A stretch of 64,000 nt of DNA. It comes from JANXQZ01 sp038225555 (GTDB taxonomy: Bacteria; Acidobacteriota; Terriglobia; Bryobacterales; Bryobacteraceae). Numbering within the stretch: position 1 is the stretch's first letter; each line of letters starts with the position of its first letter. The notes under the pieces were generated by a model. That model was not told the DNA's origin and made no database searches. It saw nothing but the letters and a program-made list of their open reading frames with translations. This document shows positions 25,988-34,176 of this stretch, piece after piece. A program made the translations under genes and the position numbers. The stretch covers positions 1 to 64,000 of the forward strand of contig JBBRRB010000030.1 in assembly GCA_038225555.1 (NCBI GenBank). Direction: 5' to 3'.

Positions 25988-26257
25988 ATGTGCCGGAACA
26001 TCAAGACACTTTATAACTTTGAGCCACCTGTAACTGCGGACGAACTTCGGGCCGCTTCTCTTCAGTTTGTACGGAAAGTAAGCGGTGTTCACAAACCGTC
26101 GAGAGCCAACGAGGGGGTGTTCCTGGCTGCCGTCGAGGAAATAGCGGATGTGGCGGCTCGTCTCTTCCGTTCACTGGAAACGAATGCACCGCCCAAGAAT
26201 CGGGAAGAAGAAATGTTGAAGGCTAAAGCTCGTTCGGTAGAGAGGTTTGGAAGGTAG
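25988..26257 (+). CDS. DUF2277 family protein
   Basis: 89 residues starting MCRNIKTLYNFEPPVTADEL, the diagnostic opening of DUF2277, followed by ASLQFVRKVSGVHKPSRANE and VEEIADVAARLF, ending in a basic helix. Length is as usual for the family. Its function is not known to me; the family is widespread as small cytoplasmic proteins. It sits alone between a decayed YCII gene and a convergent ferritin-like gene. Confidence 0.9.
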   Translation: MCRNIKTLYNFEPPVTADELRAASLQFVRKVSGVHKPSRANEGVFLAAVEEIADVAARLFRSLETNAPPKNREEEMLKAKARSVERFGR

Positions 26258-26259
26258 GA

Positions 26260-26283
26260 GGGCGGAAACCATCGTTCCCGCCC
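26260..26283. terminator. Bidirectional hairpin between DUF2277 and ferritin-like genes
   Basis: A 6-bp GC stem (GGGCGG and CCGCCC), with possible extra A-T pairs inside, lies in the 40-base gap between two convergent genes. Position supports a shared terminator; there is no U-run. Confidence 0.4.
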
Positions 26284-26297
26284 CGTTCATAAGCAGC

Positions 26298-27422
26298 TTA
26301 CGGCTTGTAAGTGAGGGTGATCGGTGCGGTGGATGTCTTTCCATTCGCATCGGTTACCGTCAGGAGGAGATTGTAAACACCGGGGCCATTGACGAACTGA
26401 ACGATCGCTTTCGGATTGTTCATCGTCTGTAGAATGGCTGGCGTTAAACCACCGGGTGCTACGGAGTAGAGGTAGGTCAGCGCGCCGCCTGCACTCACCG
26501 ACGAACTCGCATCCAGAGTGATCGAACTTTGATTCGTGGTCATGGTGCTCGGAGTCACCGTCGCCACCGTCTGATTCATGATCGCTACGCCGGCGGACGA
26601 CATATTGATTGTGCCGTTTACGCCGCTCGGGTAGAAACCGCCCGAGGTGGCATTTGCCTTGTTGCCGTAAGCCAAAAAGAGAACTTGACCTGGAGTTCGG
26701 GTCTGGGTCAGCGCGTTATTGTCTACGGAGAAGAAATTCTGACCGGAGGGCGGCGGAAGGATATCAACCCCATCGAGCAGCATGGTCGGAATGCCGAGGA
26801 CGGCGATCTGCAGACGAATATTGGCTGCGTGTTCGGCTTCGGTCTGCGCGATTCGGGCAGCGGCACCCAAAATTGCCTTATCCGAGATCAGCGGCGCGGC
26901 TCCGGCATAAGCGGTTACTCCGATGTCTTCCAGAGCCCGAGCCACCACTAGAAAGTCGGTAATTCCTCCGAATCCCGCACCGAGAGCGTTCAAATTGATC
27001 GCGGGTTTCGCGACCGGCATCGCTCCTGCCGCCGTTAGAGCGCTGCGGATAAACGTAACGTGTTGACGTTCGTCGAACGCGATCTGAGTAGCGATCGTCG
27101 AAGTCATCAGCGTATTATTTGGCATCGTAACCTGAGCTCCGCCCGTAGTTGCGCCCTGCGTCCCACTGCCGGTAATGCCAATGCCCATTTGGTCGATTGT
27201 TTTGCCAGCAGTTGCAACCGTGTAGAACTCCGCTTCCAAATATTCCAGGTTGAGCGCGAAGTTCAGAATGTCGGCGTCAGTTGGCGCCGCGCCTTGGGCC
27301 GATGCGCGTTCCAGCCCGCCAGTCGCCGCCACGGCCGCGCTCGCAATTGCAAGCTTGCTGAGGAAGCTGCGGCGGTTGGGGGCATGTTCCAATACTTCAT
27401 TAATTAGATTCTTGTTCGACAT
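26298..27422 (-). CDS. Exported ferritin-like (Ferritin_2 type) protein with C-terminal PKD-like domain
   Basis: 374 residues from the ATG at 27422, supported by GGAG 5 bases upstream; a longer frame to 27464 lacks this. The N-terminus has a Tat-like signal (NRRSFLSKLAIASAAVAATG). The central helices carry ferritin-like metal ligand motifs: NLEYLEAEFYT, FDERQHVTFIRS, ARALEDIGVTAYAG and TEAEHAANIR, as in desiccation-associated proteins. The last ~100 residues are a PKD-like beta-sandwich (SSITLDASSSVSAGGALTYL, GPGVYNLLLTVTDANGK). The Tat signal suggests export of a folded, metal-loaded protein. The PKD addition suggests attachment to other surface components; function is inferred. Confidence 0.85.
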   Translation of the reverse strand: MSNKNLINEVLEHAPNRRSFLSKLAIASAAVAATGGLERASAQGAAPTDADILNFALNLEYLEAEFYTVATAGKTIDQMGIGITGSGTQGATTGGAQVTMPNNTLMTSTIATQIAFDERQHVTFIRSALTAAGAMPVAKPAINLNALGAGFGGITDFLVVARALEDIGVTAYAGAAPLISDKAILGAAARIAQTEAEHAANIRLQIAVLGIPTMLLDGVDILPPPSGQNFFSVDNNALTQTRTPGQVLFLAYGNKANATSGGFYPSGVNGTINMSSAGVAIMNQTVATVTPSTMTTNQSSITLDASSSVSAGGALTYLYSVAPGGLTPAILQTMNNPKAIVQFVNGPGVYNLLLTVTDANGKTSTAPITLTYKP

Positions 27423-27634
27423 TTTTCTCCAGATTTCGCTAGGCCTGATGCGGATCTCATCCACTTTTCCTTACAGGTCAACCATATGACTACACTCTCT
27501 TTGCAAAGTTACAAAACGAGAGTAAATACATTTTTATTTTTTTAAACCTGGCTCGTTCAAATCCGAAGCGCCATTTTCAACGTAAGGCGAAAAGCGATCT
27601 TGAGAAATTGTCGTTGAATTTCGCACTAGTCAGA

Positions 27635-28432
27635 ATGATTCTAGTAATTCTACTAGCGCTCGCGCTCTTTGGGTCCACGCTTCGAGCCGACACCATCGCG
27701 CCTCGCCAAGCACCGTCCTACTCCAACGCAAGCATCGTCAATGCCGCTGACAACCAAGCCGGAACTCTATCTCCCAATACCATCGCGACCATGTACGGCT
27801 CGGGCCTGGCTTATGTCACTAAAGGCCTCTCCGCCTCGGACTTGCATGGAGGCCTTCTCCCGACCGTTCTGCCCGGTACGGGAGTCCGCATATTTGTGGG
27901 TGGAATCTCAGCCGGGATATTCTACGTCTCGCCAAATCAAATTAATTTCCTGATTCCGAGTATTTTGATTCCGGGCCCGTCCGATGTGCAACTGGCGATT
28001 GATGGGTTGGCTGGTCCTGACATTGCTATCCAGCTAGCCGCGAGTTCCCCCGCCTTCTTCCAACTTGATCCCCAAACTGTCGTTGCCACCCATGTCGATG
28101 GATCGATCGTAAACTCGGCTGCTCCTGCCAAGTCCGGTGAATCGGTTGTATTGTATGCAACAGGTCTCGGCGAAGTAGTGCCGCCACTATCAAACCTGCA
28201 AATTCCCAGCGGGGCCGCTCGCATCAAACACATCGAGGATCTTCGGATCAGCATCGGAGGCAGTCCGCTCGATCCAGCGAGCATCGCTTACGCAGGAGTG
28301 TGTCCGGGCTTCGCAGGCCTTTATCAGATCAATCTCCGGCTGCCCGACTCAGTGCAGCAAAATCCCGAGGTGCGGATCGCCCTCGCCGATCAAAGCAGCC
28401 CGGCAGGACAAATTCTGCCTACCAGTCCTTGA
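27635..28432 (+). CDS. Secreted protein made of a Solibacter-type (TIGR03437-like) domain
   Basis: 265 residues from the ATG at 27635 with a signal peptide (MILVILLALALFGSTLRAD); a TTG at 27608 adds nine residues and cannot be excluded. Almost all of the mature protein matches the domain found at the C-terminus of many Solibacter secreted proteins: SIVNAADNQAGTLSPNTIAT, GLLPTVLPGTGVRIFVGG, FYVSPNQINFLIP, VLYATGLG and GLYQINLRLPD. It is usually fused to a larger passenger; here it stands alone. Function is unknown. The domain is a strong taxonomic marker for this group. Confidence 0.85.
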   Translation: MILVILLALALFGSTLRADTIAPRQAPSYSNASIVNAADNQAGTLSPNTIATMYGSGLAYVTKGLSASDLHGGLLPTVLPGTGVRIFVGGISAGIFYVSPNQINFLIPSILIPGPSDVQLAIDGLAGPDIAIQLAASSPAFFQLDPQTVVATHVDGSIVNSAAPAKSGESVVLYATGLGEVVPPLSNLQIPSGAARIKHIEDLRISIGGSPLDPASIAYAGVCPGFAGLYQINLRLPDSVQQNPEVRIALADQSSPAGQILPTSP

Positions 28433-28470
28433 CATGTCCACATTAAGACCACATACTTCAAATATAGAGT

Positions 28471-28905
28471 ATGCGTTCACAAGTCGCTTTAAGGTCCGAG
28501 CCTCTGCCGATCGAAGTCGACGAGCGGCACTCGCCCCAAGGTCGAAAACATATGTCGGGGGCAGCCATGCGGACGTTTCTGAACATCACCGCAGCTTGGG
28601 AGCTCAGCGTCAAAGAGCAGCAGGGACTGCTAGGCTGGCCGGCTGATTCGACTTTCTATAAATACAAAGCTGGACACGTTGCAACACTGCCTTTCGATGC
28701 CCTGATACGCATTTCACTGGTTCTGGGAATATACAAGGCACTTCACATCCTGTACCCGGAAGCGGAACTGGCAGACCGCTGGGTAAAGCTGCCGAACGGG
28801 AATCCGCTTTTTGGAGGCCGTCCTGCTTTGGCGATCATGATAGACGCCGGAATGGACGGGCTGTACCAAGTGAGACGCCTTCTGGATAGTCGGCGCGGCG
28901 GCTGA
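28471..28905 (+). CDS. Xre/MbcA/ParS-type antitoxin of a RES toxin-antitoxin pair
   Basis: 144 residues; the true start may be the ATG at 28552 or 28567. The middle has a degenerate Xre-like helix-turn-helix (LNITAAWELSVKEQQGLLGW, STFYKYKAG). The C-terminal part is the MbcA/ParS/DUF2384 toxin-binding region (LIRISLVLGIYKALHILYPE, ADRWVKLPNGNPLFGGRPAL). In known systems it binds and blocks the RES toxin and represses the operon. The toxin gene starts 2 bases after its stop, the normal order for this type. Confidence 0.88.
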   Translation: MRSQVALRSEPLPIEVDERHSPQGRKHMSGAAMRTFLNITAAWELSVKEQQGLLGWPADSTFYKYKAGHVATLPFDALIRISLVLGIYKALHILYPEAELADRWVKLPNGNPLFGGRPALAIMIDAGMDGLYQVRRLLDSRRGG

Positions 28906-28907
28906 AA

Positions 28908-29582
28908 GTGACTCCAGCAGTCTCCAAAGTCAAATTAACGAACACCTGCCGTCTGATTCCAAGCCGGTATCCGGCGGTAGGTATCCTCGATATGGTGGCC
29001 AGTTCCGAAGACCTTGAGATCATGTTCGAACTGGAAGCCTGGACCAACGACCGAATTTCCGCCGAGCTTGGGATCATCCGGCACATCCCTCCCGAAGAAT
29101 GGGTGACTTCACGCCCGATGGCGAGCGTGATCATGGCTTCGTTTTGTCATCCCGGGTTGGAAGGGAGTCGATTCAACGGTCCGGACCGCGGTGCCTGGTA
29201 CGCTGCCCTGAATCTTGCTACAGCTCACCGGGAAGTGATTCACCATCGGACGGAGGAGTTGGCAGAGATAGGCGTTTTCGACGCCCGGGTGCAAGTTCGC
29301 CTGTATTTTGCCGATTTTCAGTCTGCTTTTCACGACATCCGCGCCTCGATTCCAGAAAACGAGCCATACCACCATGCGGAGAGCTACGAAGCCTCACAAG
29401 TCCTTTCACGGGAACTGCTGGAGTCGGGATCTAATGGGATACTGTATCGAAGCGTCCGCCGCGCGGGTGGAGAGTGCATCGCCTGCTTCAGGCCTCCGCT
29501 GGTACTAAACGTAAGGCAAGGACCGCACTTCGAGTATCGCTGGCAAGGGACGCGCGAACCGAAAATCCGAAAATTGGCCTGA
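28908..29582 (+). CDS. RES-domain NAD+-degrading toxin
   Basis: 224 residues from a GTG at 28908. The RES pattern is visible: CRLIPSRYP near the N-terminus, GSRFNGPDRGAWYAALNLAT (conserved Arg, Gly, Trp-Tyr and Ala), REV, and LLESGSNGILYRSVRRAGGE (Ser/Asn-Gly-Ile-Leu-Tyr block). Known RES toxins deplete NAD+ in the cytoplasm, and the antitoxin upstream neutralises them. All key blocks look intact, so the pair should be functional. It converges on the STAS gene, with a hairpin between them. Confidence 0.88.
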   Translation: MTPAVSKVKLTNTCRLIPSRYPAVGILDMVASSEDLEIMFELEAWTNDRISAELGIIRHIPPEEWVTSRPMASVIMASFCHPGLEGSRFNGPDRGAWYAALNLATAHREVIHHRTEELAEIGVFDARVQVRLYFADFQSAFHDIRASIPENEPYHHAESYEASQVLSRELLESGSNGILYRSVRRAGGECIACFRPPLVLNVRQGPHFEYRWQGTREPKIRKLA

Positions 29583-29614
29583 TCGCGGCTCAGCAGGCTG
29601 GCACGGAGCCGCGA
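29583..29614. terminator. Bidirectional terminator between RES and STAS genes
   Basis: A 9-bp perfect stem (TCGCGGCTC and GAGCCGCGA) with a 14-base loop starts at the base after the RES stop codon, in the gap between two convergent genes. Confidence 0.55.
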
Positions 29615-29632
29615 CCGACCATTTGCCGTTTG

Positions 29633-29977
29633 TTAGCTAAAACTGCGTACCGCTGAAGCTTCATCGTCGGACACTTCAAACACCGTGTACAACTTGGTGA
29701 TCTGAAGCAGATCCTTTACTCTCTTGCTCAGGCCGAGCAGCTTCAGTTGTCCCCCGTGATTGGTCACGGTGGTGAACCCGGAAACCATCTCGCCGATCCC
29801 AGAGCTGTCGATGTAGCTGACCTCGCTCAGGTTCAGCAGAATCTTCTTGTCTCCCTTTGCCGACAAATCGCGAATCGTATCCCGGAAAGCGCTGGCGCCC
29901 TCACCCAATGTAATGCGTCCCGATGCATCGATTACGGTGACATCGCCCACTTGACGGGTCGTTAATTTTACGCTCAA
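29633..29977 (-). CDS. STAS-domain anti-anti-sigma factor
   Basis: 114 residues forming a single STAS domain of the SpoIIAA/RsbV type: VTVIDASGRITLGEGASAF, then NLSEVSYIDSSGIGEMV with the serine that is phosphorylated in this family (DSSG), then GGQLKLLGLSKRVKDLL. Such proteins release a sigma factor by binding its anti-sigma factor when unphosphorylated. It lies 12 bases after an RsbW-like kinase gene on the same strand, the expected partner. A ribosome binding site (GAGGAGG) precedes the start. Confidence 0.93.
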   Translation of the reverse strand: MSVKLTTRQVGDVTVIDASGRITLGEGASAFRDTIRDLSAKGDKKILLNLSEVSYIDSSGIGEMVSGFTTVTNHGGQLKLLGLSKRVKDLLQITKLYTVFEVSDDEASAVRSFS

Positions 29978-29989
29978 TCGAACCTCCTC

Positions 29990-30433
29990 TTAATTAGCCT
30001 TGGCCAAATATTTAACCATGCGCACTTCCGTGCCGGTCGGCTGCCGTTTGCTCAGTTTAAACTCGTCGACGAATGCTTGCATCAGCAGCAGCCCGCGTCC
30101 CGACTGACGGAGCAAATTTTCGTCCGCCAGCGGATCGGGCAGTTGATTCAATTCAAAGCCTTCGCCCTCGTCGGCAATCATAATGGTAACGTGATCGGCC
30201 GCCTGCAGCACCTTTAGATGAACTTTCTTTCGGGAATTATACCGGTTCCCGTGCACCACCGCGTTCACCATGGATTCGCGAACCGCCATTCCGATGGCAT
30301 GCAGATCGTCTTCCTCGAATCCGATCTCTTCGGCCACTTTCAACACCGCAGCTTCGGCGTGGTCCACGCTGTCCAAGCTGGAATCAAGCAGGGTGTCCAC
30401 CTTCCGAATCTCGCCGCTCTGGATATCTGCCAT
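29990..30433 (-). CDS. RsbW-like anti-sigma factor / serine kinase
   Basis: 147 residues from the ATG at 30433 (MADIQSGEIRKVDTLLDSSL); an upstream TTG at 30517 would add an atypical extension. The HATPase_c motifs of the RsbW family are present: GMAVRESMVNAVVHGNRYN (N box), MIADEGEGFEL (G1 box) and QSGRGLLLMQAFVDE (G2 box). Family members bind a sigma factor and phosphorylate the STAS partner. The adjoining downstream gene is that partner. No obvious target sigma of the SigB type lies nearby, though the ECF sigma and Ser/Thr kinase genes directly upstream may be part of the same signalling group. Confidence 0.9.
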   Translation of the reverse strand: MADIQSGEIRKVDTLLDSSLDSVDHAEAAVLKVAEEIGFEEDDLHAIGMAVRESMVNAVVHGNRYNSRKKVHLKVLQAADHVTIMIADEGEGFELNQLPDPLADENLLRQSGRGLLLMQAFVDEFKLSKRQPTGTEVRMVKYLAKAN

Positions 30434-30552
30434 TATGGTCGGTTGCAGGCCGAAGCGTGGCCAAGTCGAATGTTCACAGTAGAATACTCGACCACTCAAA
30501 GTCAACCCAAGACTCAAAACCGGAGAGGCCGCCGCTCAAAATCGCCTCGAGC

Positions 30553-33393
30553 CTATTGCATGTTTTCGATCATCATCAGATCCGAGCCAAGCCCGCCAAT
30601 CTTGCAAAAGAGGATTGTCTTGCGATCGGGCGACACGGTGAGCCCCTGATACGCTCGGCCCTGGATCTTCGCCAGCAACCGGTTCGCGCGATCGGAGAAT
30701 TGAAAGAATTCCAGCGGATAGTATCCCTCGTCGGTCCGCCGACCGATGTAGTAGATCCCATCCGTCGCCGGAACAAAAGCCTTGAAATTGATGTAGGGCA
30801 CCAACGGCTTTTCCTCTCCACCGGAAAGGGGACTCTCGAAAAGAGGTCCGCTCATTCCTCCCTTGCTGTAGAAAAGCTTTTTACCGTCAAGCGATTCGAA
30901 AGCAACCGATCCGCCCCGCTTTGTCACCTGTTCCTGGGGACCTCCGGCAAAAGGAACGCGCCAAATCTCGAAACTTCCAGTGCGGTCCGATCGGAAATAA
31001 ATCCAAGTGCCGTCGTGAGACCAGAAAGGCATAGCCTCATCCGAAGGATCGAACGTCATCCTGCGCGGCGTGCCGCCACCCGCCTCGATCACGTAGATGT
31101 CCCAACGGCCGTCCTGCCCCTGTGAGTCAAATGCGATCCGTTGGCCATCCGGTGACCAGCGGGGCGTTCCCTGGTGACGTCCGAGATGATTGGTGAGTTG
31201 AACGGCCCGGGTTCCATCCGCTTGCGAAACCCAGATTTCTCCAACGCCGCCCGATCGGCTGGATTCAAACGCGATCTTGGTTCCGTCCGGAGAGAATTGG
31301 GGATTGCGATTGGTGCTGAGCGACGAGACGAAGAGCGGCTTCATGCCCTCTCCCACACGAAACTGCCACGTATCTTCCGCGCCGAAATCCCTCTGAAAGA
31401 CGACCTGTCCAGCGGTTGGCGATGCGGAAGGGGCGTAGGCGTTCGCCCCCGCAATCTCGAGGCGGCTGGGCGCCTGGCGTCCGTCGATTTCGGTTTGCCA
31501 CAAGTAGGGAAGTATCGCGGCATCATGCGAGGCGGAGTAAATGAGCGAGCCTCCGCCACGGGTCCAGGTCAACCCGCTGATGGAAGCATCCGCATGCGCC
31601 ACCTCGCGCGCAGGGCCGCGAGGCAGATCGTCGGAGTCCAAATCCTGGAGGAAGACATTGCAGGCATACGTGCTTGCGCATGCGGCGTAGGTCAACCGAT
31701 GTCCGTCCGGCGAGAAGGCCGGAGCGCGGTCGAACCTGGGAGCCTTTGGCCTCGATATCCGCCGTGGCTCACCGCCGGCTACCGGCAGCAGGAGGATACC
31801 CCGATCATTCGGATCATCAATCGATACCCCCAGCCACCGCCCATCTGGAGAGGCCGAAAGTTGAGAGTTCGGGTTCAAGCCGGTCAGTTTGCGCTCCGTC
31901 CCGCCCAACGCGGAGACGGTGTAGATTCCGGGGTTCGATCCCCCGCGTGCGAACGCTATCCGGTTCCCGTCGGGGAGCCAAGCCGGAAAGGCGTCGACGC
32001 CCGTCGTCAGGCGCAGCGCATTCGTTTCGCCCGCCAGCTTCACGTAAATGCCGGGATTGGAGCCCATTTCGCCGTCCCAGGAAAACGCGATCTGCCTACC
32101 GTCCGGCGAGAAGCTCGGATACATCTCCGAACCCACGTAATTGGTCACCTGGACCAAAGTCTGCGTTGACGACGAAGCTCTACGCGAGTGCAGCTTCCCA
32201 TAAAGCAGGTAGCCCGAGAGAACCGCCATTATGACCGTCGCAACCCAGGGCAGCCACCCGACCCGCCCAGGCTTCTCGAGAGCCGGTACCGCCCGGAGGG
32301 TGATCGGCCGCGACATATCGCGGCTTAGGCGCTTGCAGCAACTGCATAAATCGCTCGCGGTTTGGAAGCGCAGGTCCCGCTCTTTTTCGAGTGCCTGAAA
32401 AACCAGACCATCCAGCTCGCTACCCAGCTCCGGCCGGATCAAGCTCGGCGGCGAAGGGGTCTCGTGGAGAATCGCATCAAAGATGGCACCGTCGGTTGGC
32501 CCGTCGAAGGGGCGTCGGCAGGTGGCTAATTCATAGGCGACCACTCCCAAGCTGAAAAGGTCGCTTCGTGAGTCTACGGGCTTGCCGGACACCTGTTCCG
32601 GAGAAAGGTACTGGACGGTGCCGGCCAATTGGCCCGGCCGCGTGAGCAGTTTCGAAGCCTCGCGGTCCTTGATGTTGGAAGATTCGCGCAGCTTGGCCAA
32701 CCCGAAATCCAGCACTTTCACCAATCCATCCGGCCGGACCATAATGTTCTCGGGTTTAATGTCTCGATGCACGATGCCGGCCTCGTGAGCGGCGTTCAGA
32801 GCCGAGGCGGTTTGAGCGATCACATCGAGCAACGTCTTGCGGTCGATTGCAGGAGTTTTCGACGCGATCAGCTCACGCAGAGTCTTGCCATCGACGAATT
32901 CCATCGCGATGTAGTGACATCCCTGCTCGAAGCCGGCGTCGAAGATAGCCACGATGTTCGGATGGCTGAGTGCCGAAGCAGCTTGAGCCTCTTGCTGGAA
33001 CCGCTGGATGCGATTGCCGCCTTCCCCGGCATAATCGGGCGGCAGAATCTTGAGAGCGACGCGTCGGTGGAGGCGCAAATCCTGGGCCTCGAAGACCACT
33101 CCCATGCCGCCTGCTCCGATCCGGGAGCCCAGACGATAATTTCCAAACTGGGTACCCGGAGCGGGCAGTTGCACCGCCTCGGCCAAGAAGCGAGCCGCAT
33201 CAGCCATTGCCCGTTGCTCCAGAAAAGTCCCATCGCTCGCGCTGCCGTCGGCGCTGAGCAGCGCCAGCACCTGTTCCCGCATCGCCACATCCCCGCCGCA
33301 GGCCTCTTCGAGAGCCGCTATCCGTTCGCTGGGTCCAAGCTCGCGAAACTGATCGAATAACTGGCCCGCGCGCCGGTAATCGTCCGCAGTCAT
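30553..33393 (-). CDS. Membrane Ser/Thr protein kinase with periplasmic PD40/TolB-like propeller
   Basis: 946 residues from the ATG at 33393, whose bases overlap the stop of the ECF sigma gene (ATGA). After a regulatory N-terminus the kinase domain shows IGAGGMGVVFEA (Gly loop), VALKIL (Lys), IVHRDIKPEN (catalytic loop), DFGLAKL and SPEQVSG. One transmembrane helix follows (VGWLPWVATVIMAVLSGYLL). The remaining ~530 residues are PD40/WD40-like repeats (SFSPDGRQIAFSWDG, RWSPDGQRIAFDSQG, FSPDGTKIAFESSR). This architecture is characteristic of Acidobacteriota. The propeller probably senses outside the membrane and the kinase signals inside; targets are unknown. Confidence 0.93.
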   Translation of the reverse strand: MTADDYRRAGQLFDQFRELGPSERIAALEEACGGDVAMREQVLALLSADGSASDGTFLEQRAMADAARFLAEAVQLPAPGTQFGNYRLGSRIGAGGMGVVFEAQDLRLHRRVALKILPPDYAGEGGNRIQRFQQEAQAASALSHPNIVAIFDAGFEQGCHYIAMEFVDGKTLRELIASKTPAIDRKTLLDVIAQTASALNAAHEAGIVHRDIKPENIMVRPDGLVKVLDFGLAKLRESSNIKDREASKLLTRPGQLAGTVQYLSPEQVSGKPVDSRSDLFSLGVVAYELATCRRPFDGPTDGAIFDAILHETPSPPSLIRPELGSELDGLVFQALEKERDLRFQTASDLCSCCKRLSRDMSRPITLRAVPALEKPGRVGWLPWVATVIMAVLSGYLLYGKLHSRRASSSTQTLVQVTNYVGSEMYPSFSPDGRQIAFSWDGEMGSNPGIYVKLAGETNALRLTTGVDAFPAWLPDGNRIAFARGGSNPGIYTVSALGGTERKLTGLNPNSQLSASPDGRWLGVSIDDPNDRGILLLPVAGGEPRRISRPKAPRFDRAPAFSPDGHRLTYAACASTYACNVFLQDLDSDDLPRGPAREVAHADASISGLTWTRGGGSLIYSASHDAAILPYLWQTEIDGRQAPSRLEIAGANAYAPSASPTAGQVVFQRDFGAEDTWQFRVGEGMKPLFVSSLSTNRNPQFSPDGTKIAFESSRSGGVGEIWVSQADGTRAVQLTNHLGRHQGTPRWSPDGQRIAFDSQGQDGRWDIYVIEAGGGTPRRMTFDPSDEAMPFWSHDGTWIYFRSDRTGSFEIWRVPFAGGPQEQVTKRGGSVAFESLDGKKLFYSKGGMSGPLFESPLSGGEEKPLVPYINFKAFVPATDGIYYIGRRTDEGYYPLEFFQFSDRANRLLAKIQGRAYQGLTVSPDRKTILFCKIGGLGSDLMMIENMQ

Positions 33394-33989
33394 GTTGGGA
33401 GCGGGTTGCCAGGGGACCGGAGCCGATAGTATAGCCAAGCTCGCGCAACTCGCCAGTCTCGGACGACGGTGGGCTCCGAGATTCCCAATACTTCGGAAAT
33501 CTCCCTGTTCTCGAGACCGCCGAAGTATCGAAGCTCGACAATTTGCGCCTGCCTCGCATCCAGCTTGGCAAGTTCATTGAGCGCGGCGTCCAGATCGACG
33601 AAATCGATCGGGTTGATCTCTCCCCGCACGAGTTCCTTGACGTCGGAAAGAGCCACATGCGGGCTGCCATGCCCACGCTTTCCCGCAGCCTCGGCGCGAG
33701 CCAGGTCAATGAGGATCTGCCGCATCATCCGGGCAGCAATGGCAAAAAAATGGGACCGATTGGCCCAATTGATAGGCGCGCCATCGAGCAGACGGATGAA
33801 CGCCTCATTGACGAGCGCGGATGGTTGTAGGAGATGCCCTTCCCGTTCTCCCGCCATATTCCGACGCGCAATCCTGCGAAGCTCGGCGTATACCATCGGC
33901 GTAAGTTGCTCCAAGGCTGATGCATCCCCGGAGGTCCAAGCCTGCAGCATGCGAGTCAACTGGAGCGTTGCTAACTCACCTGCGGCCAT
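33390..33989 (-). CDS. ECF-type RNA polymerase sigma factor (TIGR02999-like)
   Basis: 199 residues. Region 2 shows LTPMVYAELRRIARRNMAGE and HLLQPSALVNEAFIRLLDG; NRSHFFAIAARMMRQILID and ARAEAAGKRG are typical of the SigF/TIGR02999 ECF group. Region 4 is LDARQAQIVELRYFGGLENR followed by the helix-turn-helix EISEVLGISEPTVVRDWRVA. No anti-sigma gene of the zinc-finger type lies beside it; instead it is translationally coupled to a Ser/Thr kinase. This pairing recurs in Acidobacteriota and Planctomycetes and implies control by phosphorylation. Confidence 0.93.
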   Translation of the reverse strand: MAAGELATLQLTRMLQAWTSGDASALEQLTPMVYAELRRIARRNMAGEREGHLLQPSALVNEAFIRLLDGAPINWANRSHFFAIAARMMRQILIDLARAEAAGKRGHGSPHVALSDVKELVRGEINPIDFVDLDAALNELAKLDARQAQIVELRYFGGLENREISEVLGISEPTVVRDWRVARAWLYYRLRSPGNPLPT

Positions 33990-34176
33990 GGAAATGAGTA
34001 TAACTCACCTCACTGTTTTGCGAAGTCGTGGAAGGGACTGCGTTTCTGCACCCGGAAGATGGGCTGAATTTCCCCTCCATCGAATTTATGCGAGTCAAGT
34101 GATCGCCGACACGGGATTTTCCCGCTTACCAATATGAGTACCAGCCACGCTGGGCTTCACTTGAAAAGGAGGCTAT

